Shown here: one piece after another, positions 8,879 to 16,394 of the stretch
Layout of the letters: each line of letters opens with the position of its first letter
How positions within the stretch are numbered: the first letter of the stretch is position 1
NCBI GenBank assembly: GCA_963710665.1
Contig: CAVQBC010000008.1
Span: 372,001 to 436,000 of the forward strand
Length of the DNA stretch: 64,000 bases
Source of the DNA: CAVQBC01 sp963710665
Lineage (GTDB): Bacteria; Actinomycetota; Thermoleophilia; Solirubrobacterales; Solirubrobacteraceae
Reading direction: 5' to 3'
Translations under genes and position numbers: made by a program
Notes under the pieces: model-generated
What the model saw: only the letters and a program-made list of their open reading frames with translations
Databases searched by the model: none
What the model was told of the DNA's origin: nothing

Positions 8879-9511
8879 TCAGCGGCCGAGCAGCGCGTCG
8901 AGCTCGCCGATCGCCTGACCCGTGTCGCGGAAGTGGACCCCGTGGAGGCCGAGCTCACGCGCGGCCACGACGTTCGGCTCGAGGTCGTCGACGAAGACGC
9001 ACGCGGCGGCGGGCAGCCCGAGGCGCTCCAGCGTCAGCTCGTAGATCCCCGCCTCGGGCTTGCGCATCCCGACGAAGGCGGAGTCGACCACGAGCTCGAA
9101 GAGCGCGACGGGCAGCATCGCGCGCCACCGCGGCTCCCACTCGCGCACGTTGTTGGTGAGGATCGCCAGGCGGATGCCGTCCTCGTGGAGGCCGCGGTAG
9201 TAGTCGAGCAGCGCCTCGTTGGGCCGCATCGCGCGGAAGTAGCGCTCGGCGAACTCGTGCAGGACGACCTGCCGCCCCGTGACGGCCGCGAGCCCGTCCT
9301 CGAGCGCGCCGAGGAACTCGCCCTCGGTCAGGCGGCCGAGCTCGACCTCGTGGAGCGGGTTGGCGCCGTTGTGCTCGACGGCGTGGGCGATCGCCCGCAG
9401 CATCTCGTTCTCGTCGTACCCCAGGTCCTCCTGGACGCGGGCGAAGGCGTCCATCAGCGGGGTGGTGAGCACGCCGCCGAAGTCGGTGACGACGGCCTCG
9501 ACGCCGCTCAT
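8879..9511 (-). CDS. HAD-superfamily hydrolase
   Basis: 210 residues, subfamily IA/epoxide-hydrolase-N-terminal-like phosphatase. Motif I is TDFGGVL with nucleophile Asp10; the usual second Asp is Gly, as in many members of this branch. Motif II is LTNN, motif III the lysine in MRKPEAGIY, and motif IV VDDLEPN. Such enzymes hydrolyse phosphate or halide esters of small metabolites; the substrate is not predictable. Start ATG 9511 overlaps the stop of the preceding gene as ATGA, so it is translationally coupled as the last gene of a three-gene operon (10895 to 8879). Confidence 0.88.
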   Translation of the reverse strand: MSGVEAVVTDFGGVLTTPLMDAFARVQEDLGYDENEMLRAIAHAVEHNGANPLHEVELGRLTEGEFLGALEDGLAAVTGRQVVLHEFAERYFRAMRPNEALLDYYRGLHEDGIRLAILTNNVREWEPRWRAMLPVALFELVVDSAFVGMRKPEAGIYELTLERLGLPAAACVFVDDLEPNVVAARELGLHGVHFRDTGQAIGELDALLGR

Positions 9512-10425
9512 GCGCGGCGCAGCACGTCGTAGCGCCCGACGCCCGAGCGGCCCTCCATCTGCCAGTGGAAGAACGCGCAGTCGAGGCGCAGCTGCCCGAG
9601 GTCGATCGTCGAGCCGCACACGGCCTCGCCCGCCGCGTAGCGCGCGTGGCCGTCGTCTCCGGCCATCCACAGCTCGAGGCCGGCGCGCCGCTGGCGGCCC
9701 TCGCCGTCGGTCGTGGTGGACAGGCGCGACTCCTCCACGCGCTCGCCCTCGCCGGCGCCGAGCAGCGCGGCCCAGGCCTGCTCGTCGGCGTGGCTGGCGG
9801 CCCCCTCCGGGCGCACCGAGGTGAGCGTCACGCCGGAGCCGTCGTCCAGCCACGCGCCGAGCGTGCGCGCCAGCGCGATCCGCGACCAGTCCGGCTCGCC
9901 CCACGAGTGACCGCGCTGACCCAGCCCGTCGATCCGCTGCTCGCGGCCGCCGGGGCTGCGCACGGTGCCCTGCACGCGGCAGAGCTGCTCGTAGCCCTGC
10001 ATGCCGCCCGCGCGGGCGGCGGGCTCGTCGCCCGCGAGCTCGGCCGGGCCGCCGATCGCCTCGAAGGTCAGCGAGAAGCCGGCGGAGCCGTGCTCGTCGC
10101 CCGCATCCAGCTCGACGCGCCAGCGCTCGAGCGGCGCCTCGACCGTCGTGCGCAGACCGGGGAGGGCGAGGTCGGCGAAGTCCGCGCCGGCGTCGAGCTC
10201 GACGCGGCCGCGGCCGAGCGCCGCCAGCGGCCCGCTGCCCGAGAACAGCACGGCCAGCGCGCTGCCGAGCCGGCCGTCGTCGCGCTCCGGGTCGGGCGAG
10301 AGGCCCGCGCGCGCGAGCCCGTAGAGGTCGGCGTCCTTGTCGCCGAACGCGAACGTCACGGCGTCCGCGAACGCGGCGGACGCGCCCGCGCCTGCCCGCG
10401 GGCGTTCCAGCTCGGGGTCGATCAC
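9508..10425 (-). CDS. AttH/CrtC-like lipocalin-fold protein (uncertain)
   Basis: 305 residues. GTG start at 10425 overlaps the FxsA-gene stop as GTGA. The segment GLGQRGHSWGEPDW resembles the RDHSWGxRDW signature of lipocalin-type AttH/hydroxyneurosporene-synthase-like and DUF7064 proteins, and the rest reads as alternating beta-strand sequence. No signal peptide or membrane helix. It is coupled by 4-base overlaps to FxsA upstream and the HAD hydrolase downstream, so the three are made together. Function unknown; the family call rests on one motif. Confidence 0.5.
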   Translation of the reverse strand: MIDPELERPRAGAGASAAFADAVTFAFGDKDADLYGLARAGLSPDPERDDGRLGSALAVLFSGSGPLAALGRGRVELDAGADFADLALPGLRTTVEAPLERWRVELDAGDEHGSAGFSLTFEAIGGPAELAGDEPAARAGGMQGYEQLCRVQGTVRSPGGREQRIDGLGQRGHSWGEPDWSRIALARTLGAWLDDGSGVTLTSVRPEGAASHADEQAWAALLGAGEGERVEESRLSTTTDGEGRQRRAGLELWMAGDDGHARYAAGEAVCGSTIDLGQLRLDCAFFHWQMEGRSGVGRYDVLRRA

Positions 10426-10895
10426 GGGTGGAGCCGCTCCTGGTCGACGTCGGTGGCGGTGCCGTCGACGTCGTAGGTCCGCGGCGACCGCGGCGGCGCG
10501 CCCGCGCGCACCGTGAAGCTCGCGACCGAGGACGCCATCCGGCGGGCGACCGTGCGGACGAGCAACCGGCGCACGATCGCTCGGGTCGGCGGCAGCAGGA
10601 GCGCGATCCCGAGGATGTCGGTGAGGAAGCCGGGGGTCAGCAGCAGCGCGCCGCCGAAGATGATGAGCGCGCCGTCGGCCACCTCGCGCGCGGGCGGGCG
10701 GCCCTCCTGCACGGCGAGGTTGAAGCGACGCCAGGAGACGCGGCCCTGCGAGCGCATGAGGACCGAGCCGAGCACCGAGTCGGCGATCAGGATCGCGATG
10801 GTCGGCCACACCCCGATCAGGCCGCCGACCTGGATGATCACCGCCAGCTCGGCGATGGGCACGACGATGAACAGAAGGATGAGGAGGAGGCGCAT
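10422..10895 (-). CDS. fxsA: FxsA family membrane protein
   Basis: 157 residues. The N-terminal two-thirds matches FxsA: LIVVPIAELAVIIQVGGLIG-type helices, GSVLMRSQG, then DGALIIFGGALLLTPGFLTDILGIALLLPPTR as paired membrane segments. E. coli FxsA relieves F-plasmid exclusion of phage T7, but its cellular role in actinobacteria is unknown. The C-terminal 40 residues are polar and probably cytoplasmic. ATG 10895 has a strong GAGGAG ribosome site. It heads the operon FxsA, AttH-like protein, HAD hydrolase. Confidence 0.88.
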   Translation of the reverse strand: MRLLLILLFIVVPIAELAVIIQVGGLIGVWPTIAILIADSVLGSVLMRSQGRVSWRRFNLAVQEGRPPAREVADGALIIFGGALLLTPGFLTDILGIALLLPPTRAIVRRLLVRTVARRMASSVASFTVRAGAPPRSPRTYDVDGTATDVDQERLHP

Positions 10896-10941
10896 GACGA
10901 TCTCCTCACTACGTTACGACAGCGCGGTGCGCGCCTCTTGC

Positions 10942-11271
10942 TCAGGCGCCGGCGGGGCTCGGCACGAGCTCCACCGCCACGGCCTCGAGCCGGTCGACCC
11001 CGACCATCTCGATCAGCGTGTGGATGTGCGGCTGCGGGTGGCGGAGGCGCAGCACGCGATGCTGGGGCCGCAGCCGCTGCGCGAGCACCGCGAGGTCGAT
11101 CATCACCGACGCGTCGGCGAAGTGCAGGTCGGCGAGGTCGACGACGACGTCGCGCGAGTGGGTGATCGCCGCTGAGATCGCGCGCCGGCGGCGCCCGCTC
11201 GTCGTCCGGTCCTCGTCCCCTGCGACTCGCAGCACGCTGAGGTGGGGGTCGAACGTGACGATGGCGGGCAA
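10942..11271 (-). CDS. STAS-domain protein (anti-sigma-antagonist-like)
   Basis: 109 residues with a single STAS fold: RDVVVDLADLHFADASVMIDLAVLAQRL matches the strand-helix core in which SpoIIAA-type proteins carry a phosphorylatable Ser in (D)S; here the equivalent is ADASVM, so phosphorylation at the Ser is possible. No anti-sigma kinase or sigma factor lies nearby. The only reasonable start is TTG at 11271, which is weak; GTG 36 bases inward would remove the first strand. Located 46 bases upstream of the FxsA operon on the same strand. Confidence 0.75.
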   Translation of the reverse strand: MPAIVTFDPHLSVLRVAGDEDRTTSGRRRRAISAAITHSRDVVVDLADLHFADASVMIDLAVLAQRLRPQHRVLRLRHPQPHIHTLIEMVGVDRLEAVAVELVPSPAGA

Positions 11272-11345
11272 CCTAGTACAAACTTCGTGGTCAGGCGAGC
11301 CGACCTCACGCCGATCGCGGGGCCCGGCGCTCGCCGGCCCTCATC

Positions 11346-11351
11346 TAGACT
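11346..11351 (+). promoter_or_regulatory. Putative -10 hexamer TAGACT, leaderless start
   Basis: TAGACT ends 8 bases before the ATG of the MIP18-type gene and there is no Shine-Dalgarno sequence between them, which is the spacing expected if transcription begins at the start codon. Confidence 0.5.
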
Positions 11352-11359
11352 CGGGGACC

Positions 11360-11656
11360 ATGGTCGAGGAAGAAGCTGTCACCGAAGCGCTCAGCAACGT
11401 CATCGATCCCGAGCTCGGGCTGGACTTCGTGGAGCTCGGGCTGGTCTACGACGTCGAGATCGACGGCGGGACGGTGAACATCACGTTCACGCTCACCACG
11501 CCGGCGTGCCCGATCGGCCCGCAGGTCTCCGAGCAGATGAAGGAGTTCGTGGGCGAGGTCGAGGGCGTCGACGAAGTCGTCCCGAACATGGTCTTCTCGC
11601 CGCCGTGGACGCCCGAGCGCATGTCCGAGGACGCGAAGTTCGCGCTCGGCTACTGA
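11360..11656 (+). CDS. MIP18/DUF59 family Fe-S cluster assembly factor
   Basis: 98 residues, the length of a stand-alone MIP18 (SufT/PaaD-like) domain. NVIDPELGLDFVELGLVYDV is the family signature, and LTTPACPIGPQV carries the conserved cysteine. These small proteins help deliver Fe-S clusters to client proteins. The C-terminal SPPWTPERMSEDAKFALGY is also typical. No suf genes are adjacent; MIP18 domains often stand alone in actinobacteria. Fe-S clients in this window include IspH and the 2Fe-2S hydroxylase subunit, but no link is shown. Confidence 0.88.
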   Translation: MVEEEAVTEALSNVIDPELGLDFVELGLVYDVEIDGGTVNITFTLTTPACPIGPQVSEQMKEFVGEVEGVDEVVPNMVFSPPWTPERMSEDAKFALGY

Positions 11657-11699
11657 CCTGCGCGCACCGCTGACGCGGACATCCCGCGCGGCGGGCGGC

Positions 11700-11705
11700 T
11701 AGGTT
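11700..11705 (+). promoter_or_regulatory. Putative -10 hexamer TAGGTT
   Basis: TAGGTT ends 9 bases before the ATG of the MFS transporter at 11715; no ribosome-binding site lies between. Same arrangement as several other starts in the window. Confidence 0.45.
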
Positions 11706-11714
11706 GGCCGGCTG

Positions 11715-12965
11715 ATGCCGACCGCCGCGGACGCCGGAGTCACGCAGGTGCGCGAGCTGCTGGGCCGGCGCGACTTCCGGCTCCTGTTCGCCGCGCGCAC
11801 GGCGTCGGTGCTCGGCAACGCGGTCGTCCCGGTCGCGGTCGCGTTCGCCGTACTCGATCTGACCGGCTCGGCGACCGACCTCGGGATCGTGCTCGCCGCG
11901 CGCTTCGTCCCGCAGCTCGTGCTGCTGCTGGTCGGCGGGGTGCTCGCCGACCGGCTGCCGCGCCAGCGCGTGATGGTCGGCGCCGACGTGGCCGCGGGCG
12001 CGAGCCAGGCGATCGCCGCCGTGCTGCTGCTCACGGGGACGCTCGAGCTGTGGCAGCTCGTCGCCCTCGAGGCGGTCAACGGCGCGGCGTTCGCGTTCTT
12101 CTTCCCGGCCTCGACCGGGCTGATCCCGCGGACGGTCACGCCCGCGCTGCTCCAGCCCGCCAACGCGCTGCTGCGGCTCTCGAGCAACGGGATGACGGTG
12201 CTCGGCGCCGGCCTCGCGGGCGTGATCGTGGCCGCCACCGGCCCGGGGGAGGCGCTCGCCATCGACTCCGCGACGTTCCTGGTCAGCGCGGCGTTCTGCT
12301 CGCTGCTGCGGGTCTCGGGGGAGATGACCGGGCCCGGGCGCCGGTTCCTCGCGGACCTCGTCGCCGGCTGGCGGGAGTTCACCCGCCGGCGGTGGCTGTG
12401 GTCCGTCGTCGCGCAGTTCTCGATCGTCAACGCGGCGCACGCCGGCGCCTTCCTCGTGCTCGGCCCCGTCGTCGCCAAGGACTCGCTGGGCGGCGCCGCG
12501 GCGTGGGGGCTGATCGTCGCGGCCGAGGCCGCCGGCTTCGTCGTCGGCGGGCTGCTCGGGCTGCGCTTCCGCCCGCGGCGGCCGCTGCTGGCCGGCTCCA
12601 TCGGGGTCCTGCTGTGGGCTCCGCCGCTCGCGCTGCTGGCGCTGGCGGCGCCCCCCGGGGTGATCGCCGCCGCGGCGGTGGTGGGCGGCCTCGGCGCCGA
12701 GACGTTCGGCGTGCAGTGGGACACGTCGCTGCAGGGCCACGTGCCCGGCGCCGCGCTGTCGCGCGTGAGCTCCTACGACGCGCTGGGCTCGCTCGCCCTG
12801 ATGCCGCTCGGGCTCGCGGTGGCCGGACCGCTCGCGGCCGCGGTCGGCACCGCGACCGCGATCTGGGCGGCCTGCGCGCTGATCGTCGTCGCCACCGTGG
12901 CGGTCCTGCTCGTGAGCGAGGTCCGCACGCTGCCGCGGACGGCGGCCGGCGGGGCCGGCGGCTAG
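11715..12965 (+). CDS. MFS transporter (MFS_3/EntS-like exporter)
   Basis: 416 residues, twelve membrane helices expected. LGRRDFRLLFAARTASVLGNAVVPVAVAFAVLDLT-type N-terminus and GGVLADRLPRQRVMVGADV (the MFS motif-A region between helices 2 and 3) place it with MFS_3 drug or siderophore exporters driven by proton motive force. The central region RFLADLVAGWREFTRRRWLW is the usual cytoplasmic linker. Its substrate is unknown. The TAG stop overlaps the stop of the convergent WS/DGAT gene within a CTAG palindrome. Confidence 0.9.
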   Translation: MPTAADAGVTQVRELLGRRDFRLLFAARTASVLGNAVVPVAVAFAVLDLTGSATDLGIVLAARFVPQLVLLLVGGVLADRLPRQRVMVGADVAAGASQAIAAVLLLTGTLELWQLVALEAVNGAAFAFFFPASTGLIPRTVTPALLQPANALLRLSSNGMTVLGAGLAGVIVAATGPGEALAIDSATFLVSAAFCSLLRVSGEMTGPGRRFLADLVAGWREFTRRRWLWSVVAQFSIVNAAHAGAFLVLGPVVAKDSLGGAAAWGLIVAAEAAGFVVGGLLGLRFRPRRPLLAGSIGVLLWAPPLALLALAAPPGVIAAAAVVGGLGAETFGVQWDTSLQGHVPGAALSRVSSYDALGSLALMPLGLAVAGPLAAAVGTATAIWAACALIVVATVAVLLVSEVRTLPRTAAGGAGG

Positions 12966-14431
12966 ATGGGCTGGGCCCGCCGCGAGGCGGCCGGCTCGCG
13001 CGTGCGACCCGGGGCGTGCCCGTTGGCCTGCCGGTGCGTCTGCGCGGCGGCGACCAGCTCGGCGAGCGAGTCGGTGAGCGCGGCGCCGATCGTCGCGAGG
13101 TCGGCCATGGCGTCGTAGTCGCCGAGCAGGCCGAAGTCCATCCCGCCGTCGTAGGACATGATCGCGATCGCGAGCGCGTGGTCGCGGGGGAGGAACGCGA
13201 TCGGGAACAGGTCGCGCAGCTGCCGCCCGAGCACGTAGAGCGGGATCTGCGGCCCCGGGATGTTGGTGACGATCAGGTTGAACAGGCGCGTGGAGAAGTT
13301 CAGCCGCGAGGCCTGGGCGAGCACGGTCGGCGGCGCGAGGCTCTGCATGCTCGTCAGGACCTCGGCGCCGACCGCCTGCTTGGACTCCTTCAGGCCCGCC
13401 ATCGCGTGGCGGACCACGCGCAGGCGGGCCACCGGATCCTCGACGTAGACGGGCAGCGGGCCCCGCATCACCGCGAGGCGGTTGCCGAGCTGGTCGTGCT
13501 GGTCGTCCGCGCGGATCGACACCGGGACGAGCGCGCGCAGCTCGAGGCCCTCGGTGCGCACGCCGCGGGTGCGCAGCCACGTGCGCAGCGCGCCCGCCGT
13601 CACCGCCAGCACGACGTCGTTGACCGTGCCCCCGAACGTGTTCTTGACCAGCTTGAAGTCCTCGAGCGCGCCGCGCACGATCTCGAGCCGGCGGTGCGGG
13701 CCGATCGGGACGTTCAGCGGGGTGTCCGGCGCCGGGTTGAGCCCGGCCCACACGATCTCGCCGAGCCCCTCGACGACCTCGCGGGTCGTGCCGAGCGCCT
13801 CGCCGGGGTGCGACACCGCCGACAGCGCCTTGCCGGCCAGCTCGAACGGCGTGCGCACCAGGCCGCGCAGGCCGCGGGTCGCCATCTCGGCGGCGCTCGG
13901 CTCGGGGCGGGCGAGCCACGGCTCGTCCTCGTGCGGGACGTCTCGCGGCACCGGCTGGAGGTCGAAGAGCACGCTCAGGAGGTCGACCCCCGCGATCCCG
14001 TCGACCAGCGCGTGGTGCGCCTTGGAGAGCAGCGCGAAGCGGTCGCCCTCGAGGCCCTGGACGAGCCAGACCTCCCACAGGGGCTTGGAGCGGTCGAGCT
14101 GCTGCGAGTGCACCCGCGCCGCCAGCGCGCACAGCTGCTCCTCGGACCCCGGGGCCGGCAGCGCGGTGTGGCGCACGTGGTACTCGAGGTTGAACGACGC
14201 GTCGTCGACCCACAGCGGCCGCCCGGTCTGCAGCGGCGGCACCGCGAGCTTCTGGCGGTAGCGCGGCACGAGGTGCAGCCGGCCGCGGATGTGGTCGCAG
14301 AAGGCGTCGTAGGCCGGCGGCGGGCCGTCGAAGATCAGCGCCGCGCCGACGTGCATGTGCGAGACGGGGCTCTCCTGGGCGAGGAACGACGCGTCCATCG
14401 CCGTCAGCCGATCTCCATGCGCCTGCGCCAC
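12962..14431 (-). CDS. Wax ester synthase/diacylglycerol acyltransferase (WS/DGAT)
   Basis: 489 residues, normal length for the family. The catalytic HHxxxDG motif is HHALVDG at residues 139-145. NxPGP-type motif NIPGPQIPLY near residue 390 and PLWEVWLVQGL are also conserved. The enzyme transfers acyl groups from acyl-CoA to diacylglycerol or fatty alcohol, making storage lipids at the inner face of the membrane. GTG start at 14431 with GGAGG upstream. A monocistronic gene, divergent from the M28 peptidase and convergent with the MFS exporter. Confidence 0.93.
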   Translation of the reverse strand: MAQAHGDRLTAMDASFLAQESPVSHMHVGAALIFDGPPPAYDAFCDHIRGRLHLVPRYRQKLAVPPLQTGRPLWVDDASFNLEYHVRHTALPAPGSEEQLCALAARVHSQQLDRSKPLWEVWLVQGLEGDRFALLSKAHHALVDGIAGVDLLSVLFDLQPVPRDVPHEDEPWLARPEPSAAEMATRGLRGLVRTPFELAGKALSAVSHPGEALGTTREVVEGLGEIVWAGLNPAPDTPLNVPIGPHRRLEIVRGALEDFKLVKNTFGGTVNDVVLAVTAGALRTWLRTRGVRTEGLELRALVPVSIRADDQHDQLGNRLAVMRGPLPVYVEDPVARLRVVRHAMAGLKESKQAVGAEVLTSMQSLAPPTVLAQASRLNFSTRLFNLIVTNIPGPQIPLYVLGRQLRDLFPIAFLPRDHALAIAIMSYDGGMDFGLLGDYDAMADLATIGAALTDSLAELVAAAQTHRQANGHAPGRTREPAASRRAQPI

Positions 14432-14461
14432 CTGCCTCCTTCACGTCGCGTTCGCTGCGGC

Positions 14462-14467
14462 TAGCGT
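14462..14467 (+). promoter_or_regulatory. Putative -10 hexamer TAGCGT
   Basis: TAGCGT ends 7 bases before the GTG of the M28 peptidase (14475). No Shine-Dalgarno sequence lies in between. The minus-strand WS/DGAT gene starts only 43 bases away on the other side. Confidence 0.4.
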
Positions 14468-14474
14468 ACCCGGG

Positions 14475-15389
14475 GTGAGCCCGCGCCGGCTGGTCTTCAT
14501 CGCCCTCCAGGTCGCGCTCGCGGGGGTGGTCGTCGCGGCGGTCGTCGCGTTCGCCGCCGACGGCGGCGACCCGGCTCCGCCCGCCGCGGACGACGGCGCG
14601 GCGCCCGCCGCGCGCAAGGGGCCGTCCGCCGCCCGCTTCGACGCCCGGCGCGCCTTCGCCGACCTGCGCTCCCAGGTCGAGCTGGGCCCGCGCCCCGCGG
14701 GCTCGCGGGCCTCGCGGCGCCTCGCCGAGCGGATCCGCTCCCGGCTGCCGGGCGGCCGCTTCGAGCCGGTGCCCGGCGGGCTGCGCAACGTCGTCGGCCG
14801 GCTGCCCGGCAAGCGGCCCGCGATCGTCGTCGCCGCCCACTACGACACCAAGGACCTGCCCGGGTTCGTGGGGGCCAACGACGGCGCGGGCGGCACCGCC
14901 GCGGTGCTCGAGCTGGCGCGCGGCCTGCAGCGGCTGCGCCGCCCCGGCTCCGCGCCCGAGATCCGCTTCGTGCTCTTCGACGGCGAGGAGAGCCCGGACG
15001 ACTCGAAGCCGTTCTACTCCAGCGGCCTGCGCGGCTCGCGCTCCTACGCGGCCCGCCATCGCGACGTGCGCGCCGTGGTCCTGCTCGACTTCGTGGCCGA
15101 CAAGTCCCTGTCGCTCCCGCGCGAGGACGGCTCGGACGCGGCCCTGTGGGCGCGTTTGCGCAAGGCCGCCCGGCGCGTGGGCGCGGGGTCGGCGTTCCCG
15201 GACCAGTCCGTGGGCGAGGTCGTCGACGACCACACGCCGTTCACCCGCGCCGGCGTGCCGGCCATCGACCTCATCGACTTCACCTTCCCCTGCTGGCACC
15301 GCCGCTGCGACGACATGAGCGCGGTGTCGGCCGCCTCGCTGGACCTCGCCGGCGAGGCCGTCTTCGAGCTCGTCTCGACCTGGCGCTGA
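14475..15389 (+). CDS. M28-family zinc peptidase/glutaminyl-cyclase-like exported protein
   Basis: 304 residues from GTG 14475. An N-terminal hydrophobic segment (RLVFIALQVALAGVVVAAVV) acts as signal anchor or signal peptide, followed by a Pro/Ala-rich linker. The M28 zinc ligands are visible: AAHYDTKD (His, Asp), ANDGAGG (bridging Asp), FDGEES (catalytic Glu and ligand Glu), then LDFVADK (Asp) and a C-terminal His in FPCWHRRCDD. The C-terminal layout DHTPF...GVP...WHRRCDD resembles glutaminyl cyclases as well as aminopeptidases, so the reaction may be peptide hydrolysis or N-terminal pyroglutamate formation. Active outside the membrane. Confidence 0.85.
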   Translation: MSPRRLVFIALQVALAGVVVAAVVAFAADGGDPAPPAADDGAAPAARKGPSAARFDARRAFADLRSQVELGPRPAGSRASRRLAERIRSRLPGGRFEPVPGGLRNVVGRLPGKRPAIVVAAHYDTKDLPGFVGANDGAGGTAAVLELARGLQRLRRPGSAPEIRFVLFDGEESPDDSKPFYSSGLRGSRSYAARHRDVRAVVLLDFVADKSLSLPREDGSDAALWARLRKAARRVGAGSAFPDQSVGEVVDDHTPFTRAGVPAIDLIDFTFPCWHRRCDDMSAVSAASLDLAGEAVFELVSTWR

Positions 15390-15398
15390 CCTGGCTCC

Positions 15399-15404
15399 TA
15401 CACT
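15399..15404 (+). promoter_or_regulatory. Putative -10 hexamer TACACT for ispH
   Basis: TACACT ends 8 bases before the ATG at 15413 with no Shine-Dalgarno sequence between. This supports 15413, not the internal GTG at 15486, as the true ispH start. Confidence 0.45.
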
Positions 15405-15412
15405 GGGCCCCC

Positions 15413-16379
15413 ATGAGCGCGAGCGCTCCCCAGAAGCTGCTGCTGGCCGCCCCGCGCGGGCTACTGCGCGGGCGTCGACCGCGCGGTGCAGACCGTCGAG
15501 CGCGCGCTCGAGCGCTACGGCGCGCCGGTCTACGTGCGCAAGGAGATCGTCCACAACAAGCACGTCGTCCAGCAGCTGCGTGAGCGCGGGGCCGTCTTCG
15601 TCGAGGAGCTCGACGAGACGATCCCCGAGGGCGCGACCACGGTCTTCTCCGCCCACGGCGTCTCACCGGCGGTCCACGCCGACGCCGAGGAGCGCGGGCT
15701 GTTCACCATCGACGCGACCTGTCCGCTCGTCACCAAGGTCCACCGCGAGGCGACGAAGTTCGCGGCCGAGGGCTACACGATCGTGCTGATCGGCCACGCC
15801 GGCCACGAGGAGGTCGAGGGCACGATGGGCGAGGCGCCCGAGAGCATCGTGCTGGTGGAGACCGAGGCCGATGTCGACGAGCTCGAGATCCCCGATCCCG
15901 AGAAGGTCGCCTACATCTCGCAGACGACGCTGTCCGTCGACGAGACGAGCGTGATCATCAAGCGGCTCCACGAGCGCTTCCCCGCGATCACCGGCCCCCG
16001 CACCGACGACATCTGCTACGCGACCACCAACCGCCAGGCGGCGGTCAAGCAGATGGCCGGCCAGTGCGACCTCGTGCTCGTGATCGGGTCGCGGAACTCG
16101 TCGAACTCCAACCGCCTCGTCGACGTCGCGCGCGCCGCCGGTGCCGAGTCGCACCTCATCGACCACGAGGCCCAGGTCCGCGACGAGTGGCTCGAGGGCG
16201 CCCGCGTGGTCGGGATCTCCTCCGGCGCCAGCGCCCCCGAGGAGCTCGTCCAGCGCCTCGTCGACTTCTTCCGCGCCCGCGGGACCGAGGACGTCTCGGA
16301 GTTCGAGGTGCTGCGCGAGGACGTGCGCTTCATGCTGCCGAAGACGATCCGGCAGACGGGCGCGGGCTCGGCCGCCTAG
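15413..16379 (+). CDS. ispH: 4-hydroxy-3-methylbut-2-enyl diphosphate reductase (frameshifted as written)
   Basis: IspH makes IPP and DMAPP in the last step of the MEP isoprenoid pathway with a [4Fe-4S] cluster. Three cysteines bind the cluster: DATCPL and DICYATTN are in the main frame, but the first, in RGYCAGVDRA, is split from the ATG by a one-base frame change. From ATG 15413 the frame gives MSASAPQKLLLAAPRG; at 15458-15460 (GGG) one extra G shifts it, and the main frame resumes with YCAGVDRA. Removing one G restores a normal 321-residue protein. The only start in the main frame, GTG 15486, would lose the first cluster cysteine. The break is most likely a sequencing indel; +1 slippage at GGG-C is possible but less likely. 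Confidence 0.9.
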
Positions 16380-16394
16380 ACGCCGAGCCGCGCG

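Noticed and set aside
11493..15656. 1387-codon open frame on the minus strand
   Set aside because: Runs antisense and across several well-supported genes (MFS, M28, ispH) and the WS/DGAT gene in another frame; its translation is Arg/Gly/His-rich, as expected from a GC-rich shadow frame.
15486..16379. ispH starting at GTG 15486
   Set aside because: Would drop the RGYCAGVD segment and a cluster-binding cysteine; the coding-like N-terminus lies upstream in the neighbouring frame.
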